DNA from: Bacillota bacterium
GTDB taxonomy: Bacteria; Bacillota_I; Bacilli_A; Izemoplasmatales; Hujiaoplasmataceae
Assembly (NCBI GenBank): GCA_018816905.1
Contig: JAHIVB010000008.1
Coordinates: 62,001 to 126,000, forward strand
DNA: 64,000 nt
Direction of reading: 5' to 3'
Each line of letters opens with the position of its first letter. The stretch's first letter is position 1. Shown here in pieces: positions 1-9,438 of the stretch. Both the position numbers and the translations under genes were made by a program. The notes beneath the pieces are model-generated. The model ran no database searches, had not been told where the DNA came from, and saw only the letters and a program-made list of their open reading frames with translations.

Positions 1-38
1 AAGACTTTTGGCGATTTTCTCCAGAAGAAGATAATGAC

Positions 39-66
39 TTGTCAAATATTCAAAAAGTGTTATAAT
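39..66 (+). promoter_or_regulatory. Promoter of the pheST T-box leader
   Basis: TTGTCA (39-44) and TATAAT (61-66) are separated by 16 bases, a sigma-A-like pair. Transcription would start near 73, just before the T-box stem I. Bases 1-38 hold nothing I can assign; they may be the tail of an upstream transcription unit. Confidence 0.7.
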
Positions 67-72
67 TAGAAT

Positions 73-292
73 ATAATCAACACGGCGACCAAGAACCAGT
101 AATTGGAAGAAAACGCTTAAGAGAAAAATACATTTGGTGGGAGTATTTGCGTGGATATCCAATGAATTCATCTTGTGAGTGAGACCAATCCTCTCCGCTT
201 GTCAGCGTTATCGACGTTAAGTGCCGGTCACTCCGGAACAAAGGTGGTACCACGGTTATCTAATAATCGCCCTTATCAGGGCGATTTTTTTA
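73..292 (+). promoter_or_regulatory. T-box riboswitch (tRNA-Phe sensing) upstream of pheST
   Basis: The leader carries the T-box core AAGGTGGTACCACGG at 241-255, which pairs with the uncharged tRNA acceptor end. Directly after it is an intrinsic terminator (stem AATCGCCCT 265-273 with AGGGCGATT 278-286, then a T run). The leader is about 220 nt, usual for the class. A TTC triplet at 167-169, near the 3' side of the presumed stem I, is a candidate Phe specifier codon; I inferred this by position and by the downstream genes rather than by folding. Low charging of tRNA-Phe should favour antitermination and raise pheST expression. Confidence 0.9.
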
Positions 293-309
293 TTTTGAAG
301 GGAGAAAAT

Positions 310-1344
310 ATGGATTTGATGAAGCAATTGCTTGACGTTGTTAACCAAGCAAAAGAAGTGTTTAAGGCAGTAAAAAATGGTGCAGAACTACAAGATAAAA
401 AGGCTGAATTTCTAGGGAAAAAGGGAATCGTTTCGACATATATGTCTCAAATGAAAGACCTTCCCAATGAAGATAAACCTAAATTTGGACAGATGATTAA
501 CGAAATTAAAACGTTAATTTCGCTTGAGTTTGATGAAGCAAAGTCTCGCTTGGATGATGAAGCGATTAAAAGAAAACTGATTGAAGAAGCAGTGGATGTT
601 ACACTTCCCGGGCGATCAATGACACCTGGTAGTAAGCATGTCCTAAATCGAGTCATAGAAGAAATAGAAGACATTTTTTTAGGCATGGGCTACAGCATTA
701 AAGAAGGACCTGAAGTTGAATCTGACTTATATAATTTTGAAATGTTGAATCTACCCAAGTCTCATCCCGCTAGAGATATGCAAGATTCATTTTACATCAC
801 TGAAGATCTTCTCTTAAGAACACATACTTCACCTGTTCAAGTGCGTAGTCTTCTTGAAAATACCAAGAAGGAACCCCTGAAAATCATCTGTCCAGGAAAA
901 GTATATCGTCGTGACGATGATGATCAAACTCATTCACATCAATTCATGCAAATTGAAGCTCTTGTAGTAGATTACAAGGCTAATTTGTCTGATTTGAAAG
1001 GAACTCTTCTTGAATTGGCAAGAAAGATGTTTGGCGAAGAGCGTCAAATTAGACTTCGCCCTTCCTATTTTCCTTTCACAGAACCCTCAGTAGAAGTGGA
1101 TGTAACTTGTCACAAATGCAATGGCAAGGGATGTTCCATGTGTAAAGGCTCTGGATGGATTGAAATCTTAGGGGCAGGAATGGTCAACAATGCTGTCTTG
1201 GAAGCCAGCGGATATGATTCGACTATTTATCAAGGATTTGCACTTGGGATGGGTGTTGAACGAATTGCAATATTAAAATATGGAATTGATGATATAAGAG
1301 CGCTTTATACCAATGATTTGCGCTTCAATCATCAATGGAAATAG
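310..1344 (+). CDS. pheS: Phenylalanine--tRNA ligase alpha subunit
   Basis: Catalytic subunit of the heterotetrameric class II enzyme that charges tRNA-Phe in the cytosol. The 344-residue length is normal. An N-terminal coiled-coil arm is followed by the class II core: motif 2 region around [14 protein letters not shown], and the motif 3 region [11 protein letters not shown] near the C terminus. The four-cysteine insertion (CHKC..GCSMC) before the last core block also occurs in Bacillus PheS. The ATG at 310 is preceded by a GGGAG ribosome site at 300-304. The reading frame is open back to 175, but that stretch is T-box leader and terminator, so it is not coding. pheT follows 12 bases downstream in the same operon. 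Confidence 0.97.
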   Translation: MDLMKQLLDVVNQAKEVFKAVKNGAELQDKKAEFLGKKGIVSTYMSQMKDLPNEDKPKFGQMINEIKTLISLEFDEAKSRLDDEAIKRKLIEEAVDVTLPGRSMTPGSKHVLNRVIEEIEDIFLGMGYSIKEGPEVESDLYNFEMLNLPKSHPARDMQDSFYITEDLLLRTHTSPVQVRSLLENTKKEPLKIICPGKVYRRDDDDQTHSHQFMQIEALVVDYKANLSDLKGTLLELARKMFGEERQIRLRPSYFPFTEPSVEVDVTCHKCNGKGCSMCKGSGWIEILGAGMVNNAVLEASGYDSTIYQGFALGMGVERIAILKYGIDDIRALYTNDLRFNHQWK

Positions 1345-1356
1345 GAGGATAGGAAA

Positions 1357-3726
1357 ATGAATGTATCGTTAAATTGGCTTAAAGAACTTGTTGATATCAA
1401 TTGTTCTTATCCTGAATTGGTTCAAAAATTTAATTTAAAAAGCGCTGAAATCAGTCGCTTGGAAAAGCTTGTGGATGCAAGTTTGCTGACAACTGGTTAT
1501 GTTTTGACGTGTGTCGATCATCCTTCGTCGGATCATCTTCACGTTTGTGAAGTGGATGTTAAAAACGAAACTCTGCAGATTATATGCGGAGCGCCTAATG
1601 TTGCCGCTGGACAGAAAGTCGTTGTAGCACTCGTCGGAGCTACGCTTCCTGGTGATTTTTCGATTAAAAAAGCAAAAATTAGAGGAATTGAATCCTTTGG
1701 AATGATATGTTCTCTTGATGAACTTGGAATCGAAAAAAAATATCACAATGAAGATGGAATTCATGTTCTAGGAGACGAAGCACAAATTGGAGAAGATCCG
1801 CTAAAACATCTTTTTTTAGACGACAGTGTTATGGAAATAGACATTACCCCAAACCGAAGTGACCTACTATCCATGATTGGTGTTGCCTATGATACCAAAG
1901 CATTGCTTAACACCTCTGTTCACTTAAACAAAGTCGATATATCTGAAATTAACGAAGATAACCCATCTTCCGTTTTTACAGAAACAAAAGGATGTAAATC
2001 TTATTACGCAAGAGTAGTAAAAAATGTCAAAATTCATGAAAGCCCTAGATGGTTAAAATCGAGATTAATCGCAGCAGGAGTCAGGCCGATTAATAATGTC
2101 GTCGATATCTCAAACTATGTCATGCTGGAATACGGACAACCACTACATACCTTTGATTTTGATAAAATTGAGACAAAGAAGATTGTTGTTAAGGATGCAT
2201 CTGAAAAAGATGTTCTTGTCACGTTAGATGGGAAGAAAAGAATTCTTTCCCCTGAGGACTTAATTATCACTGATGGAGAAAAGATTGTTGCATTGGCCGG
2301 AGTTATGGGAGGGATTGAGACTGAAGTATCAGAGGAAACCTCGACAATTTTGATTGAGTCTGCTACATTTGATCCGATTCGTGTTCGTAAAACCTCAAAA
2401 AGACTTGATCTAAGAAGTGAAGCTTCGATTCGATTTGAAAGAGGACTCGACCCTTCAAGGTCGAAAGAAGCATGTAATCGCGCTGCTCAGATGCTAAAAG
2501 AATTGGCTGGCGGAGAAATTACCAAAGGCATTTCATTCTTTGACACCCATCCACATACGCCAAAAGTAGTAAACCTTTCATTATCAAAAGTAACACGAAC
2601 TACAGGAAGAGAATATACTCTTGATGAAATCAAAGATGTATTTACTCGTCTTTCATTTGAGTATTCTGTTCATGATGGAGATTTCAAAGTCACGGTACCT
2701 TCTAGAAGACAAGACATATCAGGAGTTCAGGATTTAATAGAAGAAATCGTCAGAATTCATGGGTATGAACATATCCCTACTAGTTTCCCGGTTACTCCAA
2801 CAAGCGGAGTTCTGACAAGAATACAAAGATTAAGAAGAACAGTAAGATCGTACTTAACCAGTCTTGGTTTAGACGAGACCAACACCTATTCGTTAACGAC
2901 AGAAGAAAAAGCAACAATCTTTGATTTAACTCAAATTCCCGCGATTAAACTGTTTAATCCTATGTCTGAGGAAAAAGCCTATTTACGCCATTCCTTACTT
3001 CCATCGATACTTGATGTTTTACAGTATAATCTTGCTAGAAAATTAGATCAAGTTCGGTTATTTGAACTTGGAAGAAGCTATCAAATTGGTCATGAGTCGG
3101 AGATTCTATCCGGAGTTCTTTCTGGAGATTATCAAAGTACTTTGTGGCAAGGTAAAAAGGATCCGATTGATTTCTTTGTTGTTAAAGGACTTCTTTCAGG
3201 ATTGCTTTACCATCTCTCGATTGAGAATGTCGAAATCAATAAACCATCCATTTCCATTCCGTTTTTGCATCCCGGAATTTGCGCTCAGATTCAGTTGGCA
3301 GGTAATTCCATTGGCTATTTTGGAAAACTACACCCTGAAGTGGAGATGAAACTTGGGTTGCCGGACACTTATGTATTTGAACTTGATTTCGAGGCAGTCT
3401 CCAATTACATCGTACCTGAAATTATTATGTCTCCAATTCCGAAAGTACCTTCTGTCTCAAGAGACATTGCACTTTTGATAGAAGAACACATTCCCTCAGA
3501 CGAAATTGTAAAGGTCATTCAATCCACGATGAAAGCTTCCCTTCAATCGGTGAAGATATTTGATTTATATCAAGGAGAGAAAATTCAAAAGGGAATGAAA
3601 TCCATTGCTTTGAATCTCGTATTTCAAGACAATGAAAAAACATTTTCTACAGACGAAATTGACCAATTCATCGCAAGAATTGTAAATCGCCTGAATACGA
3701 CACTTGGAGCGGAATTAAGAATTTAA
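1357..3726 (+). CDS. pheT: Phenylalanine--tRNA ligase beta subunit
   Basis: Beta subunit of PheRS, carrying tRNA-binding and editing modules. At 789 residues it is full length. An EMAP/tRNA-binding OB fold lies at about 47-150 (GYVLTCVDHPSSDHLHVCEV). B3/B4 editing-domain sequence follows (VRPINNVVDISNYVM), then B5, the catalytic-like core, and a C-terminal FDX-ACB domain from about residue 695 (VPSVSRDIALL) that contacts the tRNA anticodon. AGGAGG at 1344-1349 precedes the ATG. It is co-transcribed with pheS under T-box control, and a terminator follows directly. Confidence 0.97.
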   Translation: MNVSLNWLKELVDINCSYPELVQKFNLKSAEISRLEKLVDASLLTTGYVLTCVDHPSSDHLHVCEVDVKNETLQIICGAPNVAAGQKVVVALVGATLPGDFSIKKAKIRGIESFGMICSLDELGIEKKYHNEDGIHVLGDEAQIGEDPLKHLFLDDSVMEIDITPNRSDLLSMIGVAYDTKALLNTSVHLNKVDISEINEDNPSSVFTETKGCKSYYARVVKNVKIHESPRWLKSRLIAAGVRPINNVVDISNYVMLEYGQPLHTFDFDKIETKKIVVKDASEKDVLVTLDGKKRILSPEDLIITDGEKIVALAGVMGGIETEVSEETSTILIESATFDPIRVRKTSKRLDLRSEASIRFERGLDPSRSKEACNRAAQMLKELAGGEITKGISFFDTHPHTPKVVNLSLSKVTRTTGREYTLDEIKDVFTRLSFEYSVHDGDFKVTVPSRRQDISGVQDLIEEIVRIHGYEHIPTSFPVTPTSGVLTRIQRLRRTVRSYLTSLGLDETNTYSLTTEEKATIFDLTQIPAIKLFNPMSEEKAYLRHSLLPSILDVLQYNLARKLDQVRLFELGRSYQIGHESEILSGVLSGDYQSTLWQGKKDPIDFFVVKGLLSGLLYHLSIENVEINKPSISIPFLHPGICAQIQLAGNSIGYFGKLHPEVEMKLGLPDTYVFELDFEAVSNYIVPEIIMSPIPKVPSVSRDIALLIEEHIPSDEIVKVIQSTMKASLQSVKIFDLYQGEKIQKGMKSIALNLVFQDNEKTFSTDEIDQFIARIVNRLNTTLGAELRI

Positions 3727-3730
3727 TAGA

Positions 3731-3762
3731 AATCAGTCGGCATCTGCCGATTGATTTTTTTT
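3731..3762 (+). terminator. Intrinsic terminator after pheT
   Basis: A 12-base stem (AATCAGTCGGCA with TGCCGATTGATT, one G-T wobble) is followed by a run of T. It ends the pheST operon. Confidence 0.85.
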
Positions 3763-3844
3763 ATCATTTCTATATGATAGAAAATAAGCAAATCTATAAA
3801 TAATTATGTTATAATATGACAGATGTTTTAAGGAGGGGAAATTC

Positions 3845-4753
3845 GTGCCTAATATTATTGAAGTAAATAATTTAATCAAAAACTACAACGAAGTTCAAGC
3901 TGTCAAAGGAATCAGCTTTTATGTAGAAGAAGGTACTTTATTTGCTTTCTTAGGACCAAATGGTGCTGGAAAGTCTACGACCATTAATGTCATTTGTACT
4001 CTGCTCTCTTATGATTCTGGGGAGGTTTCAATACACAATCATCGATTGGGAAAAGATGATTCTATGATTCGCGACGAGATAGGGATAGTATTTCAAGAAA
4101 GTGTTTTGGATCCGCTTTTATCGATACGTGAGAATTTAGAAACACGAGGAAGCCTTTATGGAATGAAGAAAACTCAACTCAGAGAAGCAATCGATGAAGC
4201 TCTCCACGTGACTGAGATATTCGATATTCAAAATCGAAGATACGGTAAACTTTCTGGCGGTCAAAAAAGAAGAGCAGATATTGCTAGAGCACTTATAAAT
4301 AGGCCTAAAATTCTGTTTTTGGATGAGCCCACTACTGGTTTGGACCCTCAAACTAGAAGTAATGTTTGGAAAACCATTCAAGAAATGCAAAAGGCTAAGA
4401 ATATGACGGTGTTTCTAACTACTCATTATTTGGAAGAGGCTGATGAAGCTGATTACGTTGTTATTATTGACAATGGATTGATTGCTGCAAAAGGAACGCC
4501 TGCTTCTCTTAAGGATGAATATTCTCATGACTATTTTATTGCTACTCCAAAGAATATGAGCCAATTTATTGAGTTATTGGGTGATATGACGGAATACACA
4601 ATTAAAAATGACATGGTCAAAATTCCTCTTGATAGTACGCTTGAATCTGTAAAGTACATCAATTTATATAAAGATGAACTGAAGTCTTTTCAAGTCTTAA
4701 ACGGCAACTTAGACGATGCGTTCATAACGATTACCGGAAAGGAGATTAAATAA
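3845..4753 (+). CDS. ABC transporter ATP-binding protein (DrrA-like, ABC-2 type)
   Basis: ATPase of a two-gene ABC-2 exporter. Walker A (GPNGAGKST) is at about 37-45, the signature LSGGQ at 136-140, Walker B with catalytic Glu (FLDEP) at 158-162 and the switch His at 194 (TTHYLEEAD). The C-terminal extension of about 90 residues fits the daunorubicin/antibiotic-type subfamily. The start is GTG at 3845, eight or so bases after a strong AAGGAGGGG; a TATAAT at 3810-3815 is a likely -10. The stop overlaps the permease start by one base. The substrate cannot be read from sequence; drug or lipid export is typical of the family. Confidence 0.9.
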   Translation: MPNIIEVNNLIKNYNEVQAVKGISFYVEEGTLFAFLGPNGAGKSTTINVICTLLSYDSGEVSIHNHRLGKDDSMIRDEIGIVFQESVLDPLLSIRENLETRGSLYGMKKTQLREAIDEALHVTEIFDIQNRRYGKLSGGQKRRADIARALINRPKILFLDEPTTGLDPQTRSNVWKTIQEMQKAKNMTVFLTTHYLEEADEADYVVIIDNGLIAAKGTPASLKDEYSHDYFIATPKNMSQFIELLGDMTEYTIKNDMVKIPLDSTLESVKYINLYKDELKSFQVLNGNLDDAFITITGKEIK

Positions 4754-5601
4754 TGATTCTTTCTATGGTAAAAAGACATTTGAAATGTTATTTTAGAGAT
4801 ACATCCTCAGTCTTTTTTTCAATGTTTGGTGTCCTTATCATCATTGGATTATATCTGTTGTTTCTAGGAAGCATGATTGAAGGCTCTGTATCCTCTTTTG
4901 CAGGTGAAGAGGGACGGTTTTTTATCGACAGTTGGATTATGGGCGGTGTTGTAGCTGCTTCTACAATGACCACCACTTTGGGTGCTTATGGAATTATGGT
5001 TACCGACCAGTCAACCAAAATACTACGAGACTTCAAGTCCTCTCCCATGAAGAGGTGGCAATTAGTACTCTCATACGTTATCAGTGCGATGATAATTGGG
5101 ATGATTATGAGTCTGTTCACCTTGGTCCTTGCTGAAATTTACATTAGTTTCCAAGGCTCTATATTAGCTTTTGATACTTTGATTAAAGTGTTACTTATAA
5201 TGATTTTAAGTGTTGCTTCCTCAAGTGCGTTTGTGTTTTTTCTAGCAGTATTCATAAAAAGTTCGAACGCATTTGCTGCCGTTTCAACAGTCATTGGAAC
5301 GACGATTGGATTTATGACAGGAATTTATATACCCATTGGCCAGCTTCCAATGGCTGTTCAAACCGTAATTAAAATATTTCCTATATCTCATTCTGCTGCT
5401 CTGTTGAGACAATTGATGATGAATGAAGCAATCCCTCTTCATCTTGTCCCAGAGAACTTCCGTCTTTTCTTAGGAATCAATCTAGAGTTTGGTAATGGAG
5501 TTATGGAAAATTGGGTTCATCTCATAGTACTTGCTGGAACTCTCATCGTTTTCTACTTCGTATCGCTTCTTATTGTAATTCGCAGAAAAGAAAAAGAATA
5601 G
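4753..5601 (+). CDS. ABC-2 type transporter permease
   Basis: Membrane partner of the preceding ATPase, 282 residues with about six hydrophobic segments: one near residues 20-42, one near 60-80, three in the middle and a last one at the C terminus. This is the ABC-2 permease layout. Its ATG shares the A of the upstream TAA stop, so the two proteins are probably translationally coupled. The C-terminal tail is short and basic (RRKEKE). rlmN begins 12 bases downstream and may belong to the same transcript. Substrate unknown. Confidence 0.88.
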   Translation: MILSMVKRHLKCYFRDTSSVFFSMFGVLIIIGLYLLFLGSMIEGSVSSFAGEEGRFFIDSWIMGGVVAASTMTTTLGAYGIMVTDQSTKILRDFKSSPMKRWQLVLSYVISAMIIGMIMSLFTLVLAEIYISFQGSILAFDTLIKVLLIMILSVASSSAFVFFLAVFIKSSNAFAAVSTVIGTTIGFMTGIYIPIGQLPMAVQTVIKIFPISHSAALLRQLMMNEAIPLHLVPENFRLFLGINLEFGNGVMENWVHLIVLAGTLIVFYFVSLLIVIRRKEKE

Positions 5602-5612
5602 AAAGGAATCAT

Positions 5613-6641
5613 ATGAAAAAAAACTTATTAGATTACTCACTTGAAAAATTAGGATCCGAGCTAGCTTCTTCGGGATTCAAAAAATTTAATGCCACACAGA
5701 TTTTCGAGTGGGTATATCAAAAACGCATCTTGGATTTTGAGCAAATGACAAATCTTTCAAAGACATTGAAAGAGTACTTGGTTAAAAATTTCTCAGTCCA
5801 TTTGTTAAATGAAATCACACGACAAACTTCGGTTGATGGAACAACCAAATTCTTGTTTTCTTTAGATGACTTGCATTCCATTGAAACCGTTTTGATGACA
5901 CATGATTACGGTCTTTCATTATGTGTAACCTCTCAAGTAGGATGCAATATGGGATGCACGTTCTGTGCATCCGGATTGAAAAAAAGAGTTCGAAATTTGT
6001 CTGTAGGCGAGCTCGTATCTCAAATTGTGTCAGTAGAACATCTGCTTGGAGTAAAAATCACCCACATCGTCGTGATGGGCACAGGTGAACCATTCGACAA
6101 TTATGATAATGTCATTGACTTCATTCGAGTCATCAATGAAAATAAGGGCTTGGCTATTGGACAGCGTCACATTACAGTGTCGACTTGTGGAATTGTCCCT
6201 AGGATTTATCAATATGCCAAAGAGCCGATTCGCAGTAATCTAGCAATCAGTCTTCATGCGCCAAACGATGATTTAAGAAATCAATTAATGCCTATCAATA
6301 AACGCTATCCTTTGCGTGATATTATGAAAGCTTGTGAAGTATATTTTGAAGAGACTTCAAGAAGAATCACATTTGAGTATATTTTACTAAAAGGTGAAAA
6401 TGACGATATCAAACATGCAGATGAACTTAGTGATTTATTGAGAGGTCTCAATGCGTATGTGAATCTAATTCCCTATAATGTCGTCAATGAGTTTTCTCAT
6501 CAAAAAACCGAGATTTCAAGAGCGATGGCATTCTACGATCGCTTGACAAAAAGAGGGATTGTCGCTACACTCAGGAAAGAACAAGGTTCTGATATTAATG
6601 CTGCTTGTGGACAACTGAGATTGAATTCGGAAGGTCAATAA
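5613..6641 (+). CDS. rlmN: 23S rRNA/tRNA adenine C2-methyltransferase RlmN
   Basis: Radical SAM enzyme that methylates C2 of A2503 in 23S rRNA (and A37 of some tRNAs), affecting the peptidyl transferase centre. The 342-residue length is normal. The CxxxCxxC cluster motif is C111/C115/C118 (CNMGCTFC), followed by MGTGEP. The C-terminal C332 (INAACGQLR) is the second conserved mechanistic cysteine of RlmN. The ATG at 5613 follows AAAGGAATC. The frame is open upstream to 5511, but that overlaps the permease gene and has no ribosome site. Confidence 0.96.
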   Translation: MKKNLLDYSLEKLGSELASSGFKKFNATQIFEWVYQKRILDFEQMTNLSKTLKEYLVKNFSVHLLNEITRQTSVDGTTKFLFSLDDLHSIETVLMTHDYGLSLCVTSQVGCNMGCTFCASGLKKRVRNLSVGELVSQIVSVEHLLGVKITHIVVMGTGEPFDNYDNVIDFIRVINENKGLAIGQRHITVSTCGIVPRIYQYAKEPIRSNLAISLHAPNDDLRNQLMPINKRYPLRDIMKACEVYFEETSRRITFEYILLKGENDDIKHADELSDLLRGLNAYVNLIPYNVVNEFSHQKTEISRAMAFYDRLTKRGIVATLRKEQGSDINAACGQLRLNSEGQ

Positions 6642-6722
6642 AAATCGATTAATAATGTTTGACTCAACTTGTCATAAGTGTTAAACTATATAATGATTTT
6701 TCATATGAAAGGAACGATAGAT

Positions 6723-7862
6723 ATGAATAAAGAAATCAAAAAAATAGCACTGTTAACAGGAGGCGGAGACTGTTCGGGATTAAACGCTGTCATTCGTGCA
6801 GTTGTTAGAACAGCCATACTTAAATATAACTATGAAGTTGTCGGTTTCATGGGAGGATACTTCGGATTATACAAAGACGATTACGTTGATATGGATTTAA
6901 GAACTGTGTCTGGGATTCTTCATCAAGGCGGAACCATTCTAAAGAATTCAAACAAAGATAATCTCTTTAATTTTAGAAGTGTTGACGAGGATGGAAATGT
7001 CACATACTCTGACGTTTCGGATGTCGCTATCGCTAATTTGAAGAAACATAATGTTGATGCACTCATCATTATTGGTGGGGATGGTACGCTAACCAGCGCG
7101 AGAGATTTTTCTAGAAAAGGAATCAATGTTGTAGGTATACCAAAAACGATTGACAATGATGTTCCTGCGACAGAAATTACTTTCGGTTATAGAACAGCTC
7201 TAGACCATATTATGCTTGCTTTAGACGCACTTCACACAACGGCGTTCTCACATGATAGAATAATGATTCTTGAAGTCATGGGAAGAAATGCAGGATGGCT
7301 TGCTTTGGAAGGTGGAATTGCTGGATCAGCTGATGTCATTTTGATTCCTGAAATTCCTTATGATATCAAAAAAGTAGCACAAAAAGTGCTAGACAGATAC
7401 AATTCAGGATCCAAATTCTCGGTTATTTGTATTTCGGAAGGCGCAAAACCAATTGACGGTGACGTGACAATCAAAATGATAGACAAGTCAAGTGCTGACT
7501 CGATTCGATTGGGTGGGGTTGGAGAACTAGTTGGAAAAGCACTTGAAAAACTGGTTAAACCAATTACCGGCCAAGATATCCGTACAACCAATTTAGGATA
7601 CATTCAACGTGGTGGTGTTACCAACACATTTGACCGTGTCTTGAGTACGAAATATGGTTCCTACGCAGTAGATATGATTGCCAGAGGAGACTTTGGACAA
7701 ATGGTTACTGTAAAACATGACAAAATGCAAACAGTATTCATTGAAGACGTCGTCGGCTCTGGAAAAACCGGAGAAACCAGCCGTGGTGGAGCTAGAAGAG
7801 TCAATCCTAACGGGGATTTAGTAACAGCTGCCAAAGGAATCGGCGTTGTTTTTGGAGATTGA
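6723..7862 (+). CDS. pfkA: 6-phosphofructokinase, mixed-substrate group III type
   Basis: Phosphorylates fructose 6-phosphate in glycolysis. N-terminal GGGDCSGLNA, central GGDGT, PKTIDND and VMGRNAG identify the PFKA family. The donor-specificity sites combine Gly in GGDG (ATP-like, site 104 of E. coli) with Lys in PKTIDND (site 124, Gly in classical ATP enzymes). This Gly/Lys pair is typical of group III enzymes, which include both ATP and PPi users, so the donor is undecided. At 379 residues it is longer than E. coli PfkA (320), as usual for group III. The ATG at 6723 follows AAAGGAACG; two upstream in-frame ATGs lack good ribosome sites. A -10-like TATAAT is at 6689-6694. Confidence 0.93.
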   Translation: MNKEIKKIALLTGGGDCSGLNAVIRAVVRTAILKYNYEVVGFMGGYFGLYKDDYVDMDLRTVSGILHQGGTILKNSNKDNLFNFRSVDEDGNVTYSDVSDVAIANLKKHNVDALIIIGGDGTLTSARDFSRKGINVVGIPKTIDNDVPATEITFGYRTALDHIMLALDALHTTAFSHDRIMILEVMGRNAGWLALEGGIAGSADVILIPEIPYDIKKVAQKVLDRYNSGSKFSVICISEGAKPIDGDVTIKMIDKSSADSIRLGGVGELVGKALEKLVKPITGQDIRTTNLGYIQRGGVTNTFDRVLSTKYGSYAVDMIARGDFGQMVTVKHDKMQTVFIEDVVGSGKTGETSRGGARRVNPNGDLVTAAKGIGVVFGD

Positions 7863-7942
7863 TTTTCGACAAGGTATTCTAATATTCGGAGCAATATGCT
7901 ACAATGTATTTTGTAAATAAAATCTTATAAGGAGGAACATTT

Positions 7943-8485
7943 ATGGAATTAAAAGGCTCAAAAACAGAACAAAACCTGATGTCTGCATTCTCAGGAGAAT
8001 CTCAAGCAAGAAATAAATACACCTACTATGCAAGCGTTGCAAAAAAGGAAGGGTATAATCAAATTTCAGAATTCTTCCTTGAAACAGCTGAAAACGAAAA
8101 AGAACATGCAAAAATCTGGTTCAAATTATTGCACGGCGGTGAAGTTCCCACAACTGAAGTTAATTTGATTGACGGGGCTGCCGGAGAGCATTATGAATGG
8201 ACTGACATGTACAAAGGATTTGCTGAAGTAGCAAGAGAAGAAGGCTTCAACAAAATTGCTTACCTTTTCGAGGCTGTAGCTGCAATTGAGAAAACTCATG
8301 AAGCACGCTATCTTGCTTTGCTTGACAGTTTAAAAGGAAGTAAACTTTTCGAATCCGACAATGACTCACAAATGTGGATTTGCATGGAATGTGGACACAT
8401 TCATGTTGGCAAGAAAGCTCCAAACAAATGTCCTGTATGCGGACATGACCAAGCTTATTTCAAAAAATACGTTAAAACTTATTAA
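7943..8485 (+). CDS. Rubrerythrin
   Basis: Non-haem diiron peroxidase that reduces hydrogen peroxide in the cytosol of anaerobes. The N-terminal ferritin-like four-helix domain carries the diiron ligands (ENEKEHAK around 50-57, and EKTHEAR). The C-terminal rubredoxin-like domain binds one iron by C147/C150 and C163/C166 (CMEC, CPVC). The 180-residue length is normal. AAGGAGGAAC precedes the ATG. It lies alone between pfkA and its own terminator. A TACAAT at 7900-7905 could be the -10; I saw no obvious PerR box. Confidence 0.95.
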   Translation: MELKGSKTEQNLMSAFSGESQARNKYTYYASVAKKEGYNQISEFFLETAENEKEHAKIWFKLLHGGEVPTTEVNLIDGAAGEHYEWTDMYKGFAEVAREEGFNKIAYLFEAVAAIEKTHEARYLALLDSLKGSKLFESDNDSQMWICMECGHIHVGKKAPNKCPVCGHDQAYFKKYVKTY

Positions 8486-8488
8486 GAG

Positions 8489-8516
8489 AAGAAGACACTT
8501 GTCTTCTTTTTTTTTA
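8489..8516 (+). terminator. Intrinsic terminator after rubrerythrin gene
   Basis: AAGAAGACA and TGTCTTCTT form a tight hairpin, followed by nine or more T. Confidence 0.85.
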
Positions 8517-8526
8517 GTTTTTCTTG

Positions 8527-8532
8527 TATAAT
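8527..8532 (+). promoter_or_regulatory. -10 element ahead of rsgA
   Basis: TATAAT at 8527-8532, 36 bases before the TTG start of rsgA. The reading frame is open through this element, which argues that rsgA starts downstream of it. No clear -35 is visible, since the upstream bases are the T run of the previous terminator. Confidence 0.55.
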
Positions 8533-8562
8533 GTTATTATCTTTTCAAGTGGAGGCCAATAT

Positions 8563-9429
8563 TTGAAAAAAGGCAGAATCATTAAATTAATAGGTGGACT
8601 TTATACCGTCGTAGATGAATTTCATCAAACTAAAGTTGTGAAACCAAGAGGGATTTTTCGACATTGGAAACTTGAACCCAAAGTAGGGGATTACGTGATG
8701 TTTGATGATGACACCATTCATGAACTTCTTCCTAGAGTCAATGATTTGACACGACCGTCGATTTGTAACGTCGACCAGGCATTATTGATTTCTTCAAGTG
8801 TTCAACCAGATTTCAGTTCTTTGCTTCTGGATAAATTTTTGGCTTTGGTAGAGTTTAACCACATTCTTCCTATCATAGTCATAACGAAAATAGATTTGCT
8901 TGAAAAGAGTCAGTTAATCGATTTGAAATCGAGACTTGAATATTATCAAAAATATTACAAGGTTATATTCTTTAGTACAAAAACCACAGAGGGGCTTGAA
9001 GAAATCAAACAAGTCATCAATGACAAAGTCAATGTCTTGACCGGTCAAACTGGTGCTGGTAAAAGCAGTCTACTAAATACCATAGATCCTAGTTTGGACA
9101 TAGAGACCAATGAAATTTCGCTAGCTCTTGGAAGAGGAAAGCATACGACAAGACACGTTGAATTAATACCTCTTGAAAATGGATGGATAGCGGATACTCC
9201 TGGTTTTTCAAAACTCGAATTTTATGATATGAAAGACTTTCAATTGAAAGATTCGTTTCCGGATTTGTTTCAACTAGGGTCAAACTGTAGATTTAATGGC
9301 TGTTTGCATCTTTCTGAACCAGATTGTGCCGTGAAACAAGCTGTGGATGAAGGTCATCTACCAAAGGAAAGATATCAGAATTACATTAAGCTTCTAGAGG
9401 AAATTAGATTATATAAGAAGAAATATTGA
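8563..9429 (+). CDS. rsgA: Ribosome small subunit-dependent GTPase RsgA
   Basis: Circularly permuted GTPase that helps late maturation of the 30S subunit. An N-terminal OB fold comes first, then G4 (TKID), G1/Walker A (GQTGAGKSSL) and G3 (DTPGF), the permuted order. A C-terminal zinc site is formed by the cysteines and histidine of CRFNGCLHLSEPDC. I place the start at TTG 8563, after GGAGG at 8551-8555 region, because a promoter -10 sits in the longer frame. The 288-residue length is usual. It is followed by rpe and thiN, as in Bacillus subtilis. Confidence 0.95.
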   Translation: MKKGRIIKLIGGLYTVVDEFHQTKVVKPRGIFRHWKLEPKVGDYVMFDDDTIHELLPRVNDLTRPSICNVDQALLISSSVQPDFSSLLLDKFLALVEFNHILPIIVITKIDLLEKSQLIDLKSRLEYYQKYYKVIFFSTKTTEGLEEIKQVINDKVNVLTGQTGAGKSSLLNTIDPSLDIETNEISLALGRGKHTTRHVELIPLENGWIADTPGFSKLEFYDMKDFQLKDSFPDLFQLGSNCRFNGCLHLSEPDCAVKQAVDEGHLPKERYQNYIKLLEEIRLYKKKY

Positions 9430-9438
9430 GGTAAATAA

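Noticed and set aside
175-309. N-terminal extension of PheS
   Set aside because: The frame is open, but it covers the T-box core and terminator; the ribosome site and family start are at 310.
3062-3349. Plus-strand frame inside pheT
   Set aside because: It lies wholly in another frame of a well-conserved gene with no ribosome site.
8524-8562. N-terminal extension of RsgA
   Set aside because: It contains the -10 promoter element, and the ribosome site fits TTG 8563.
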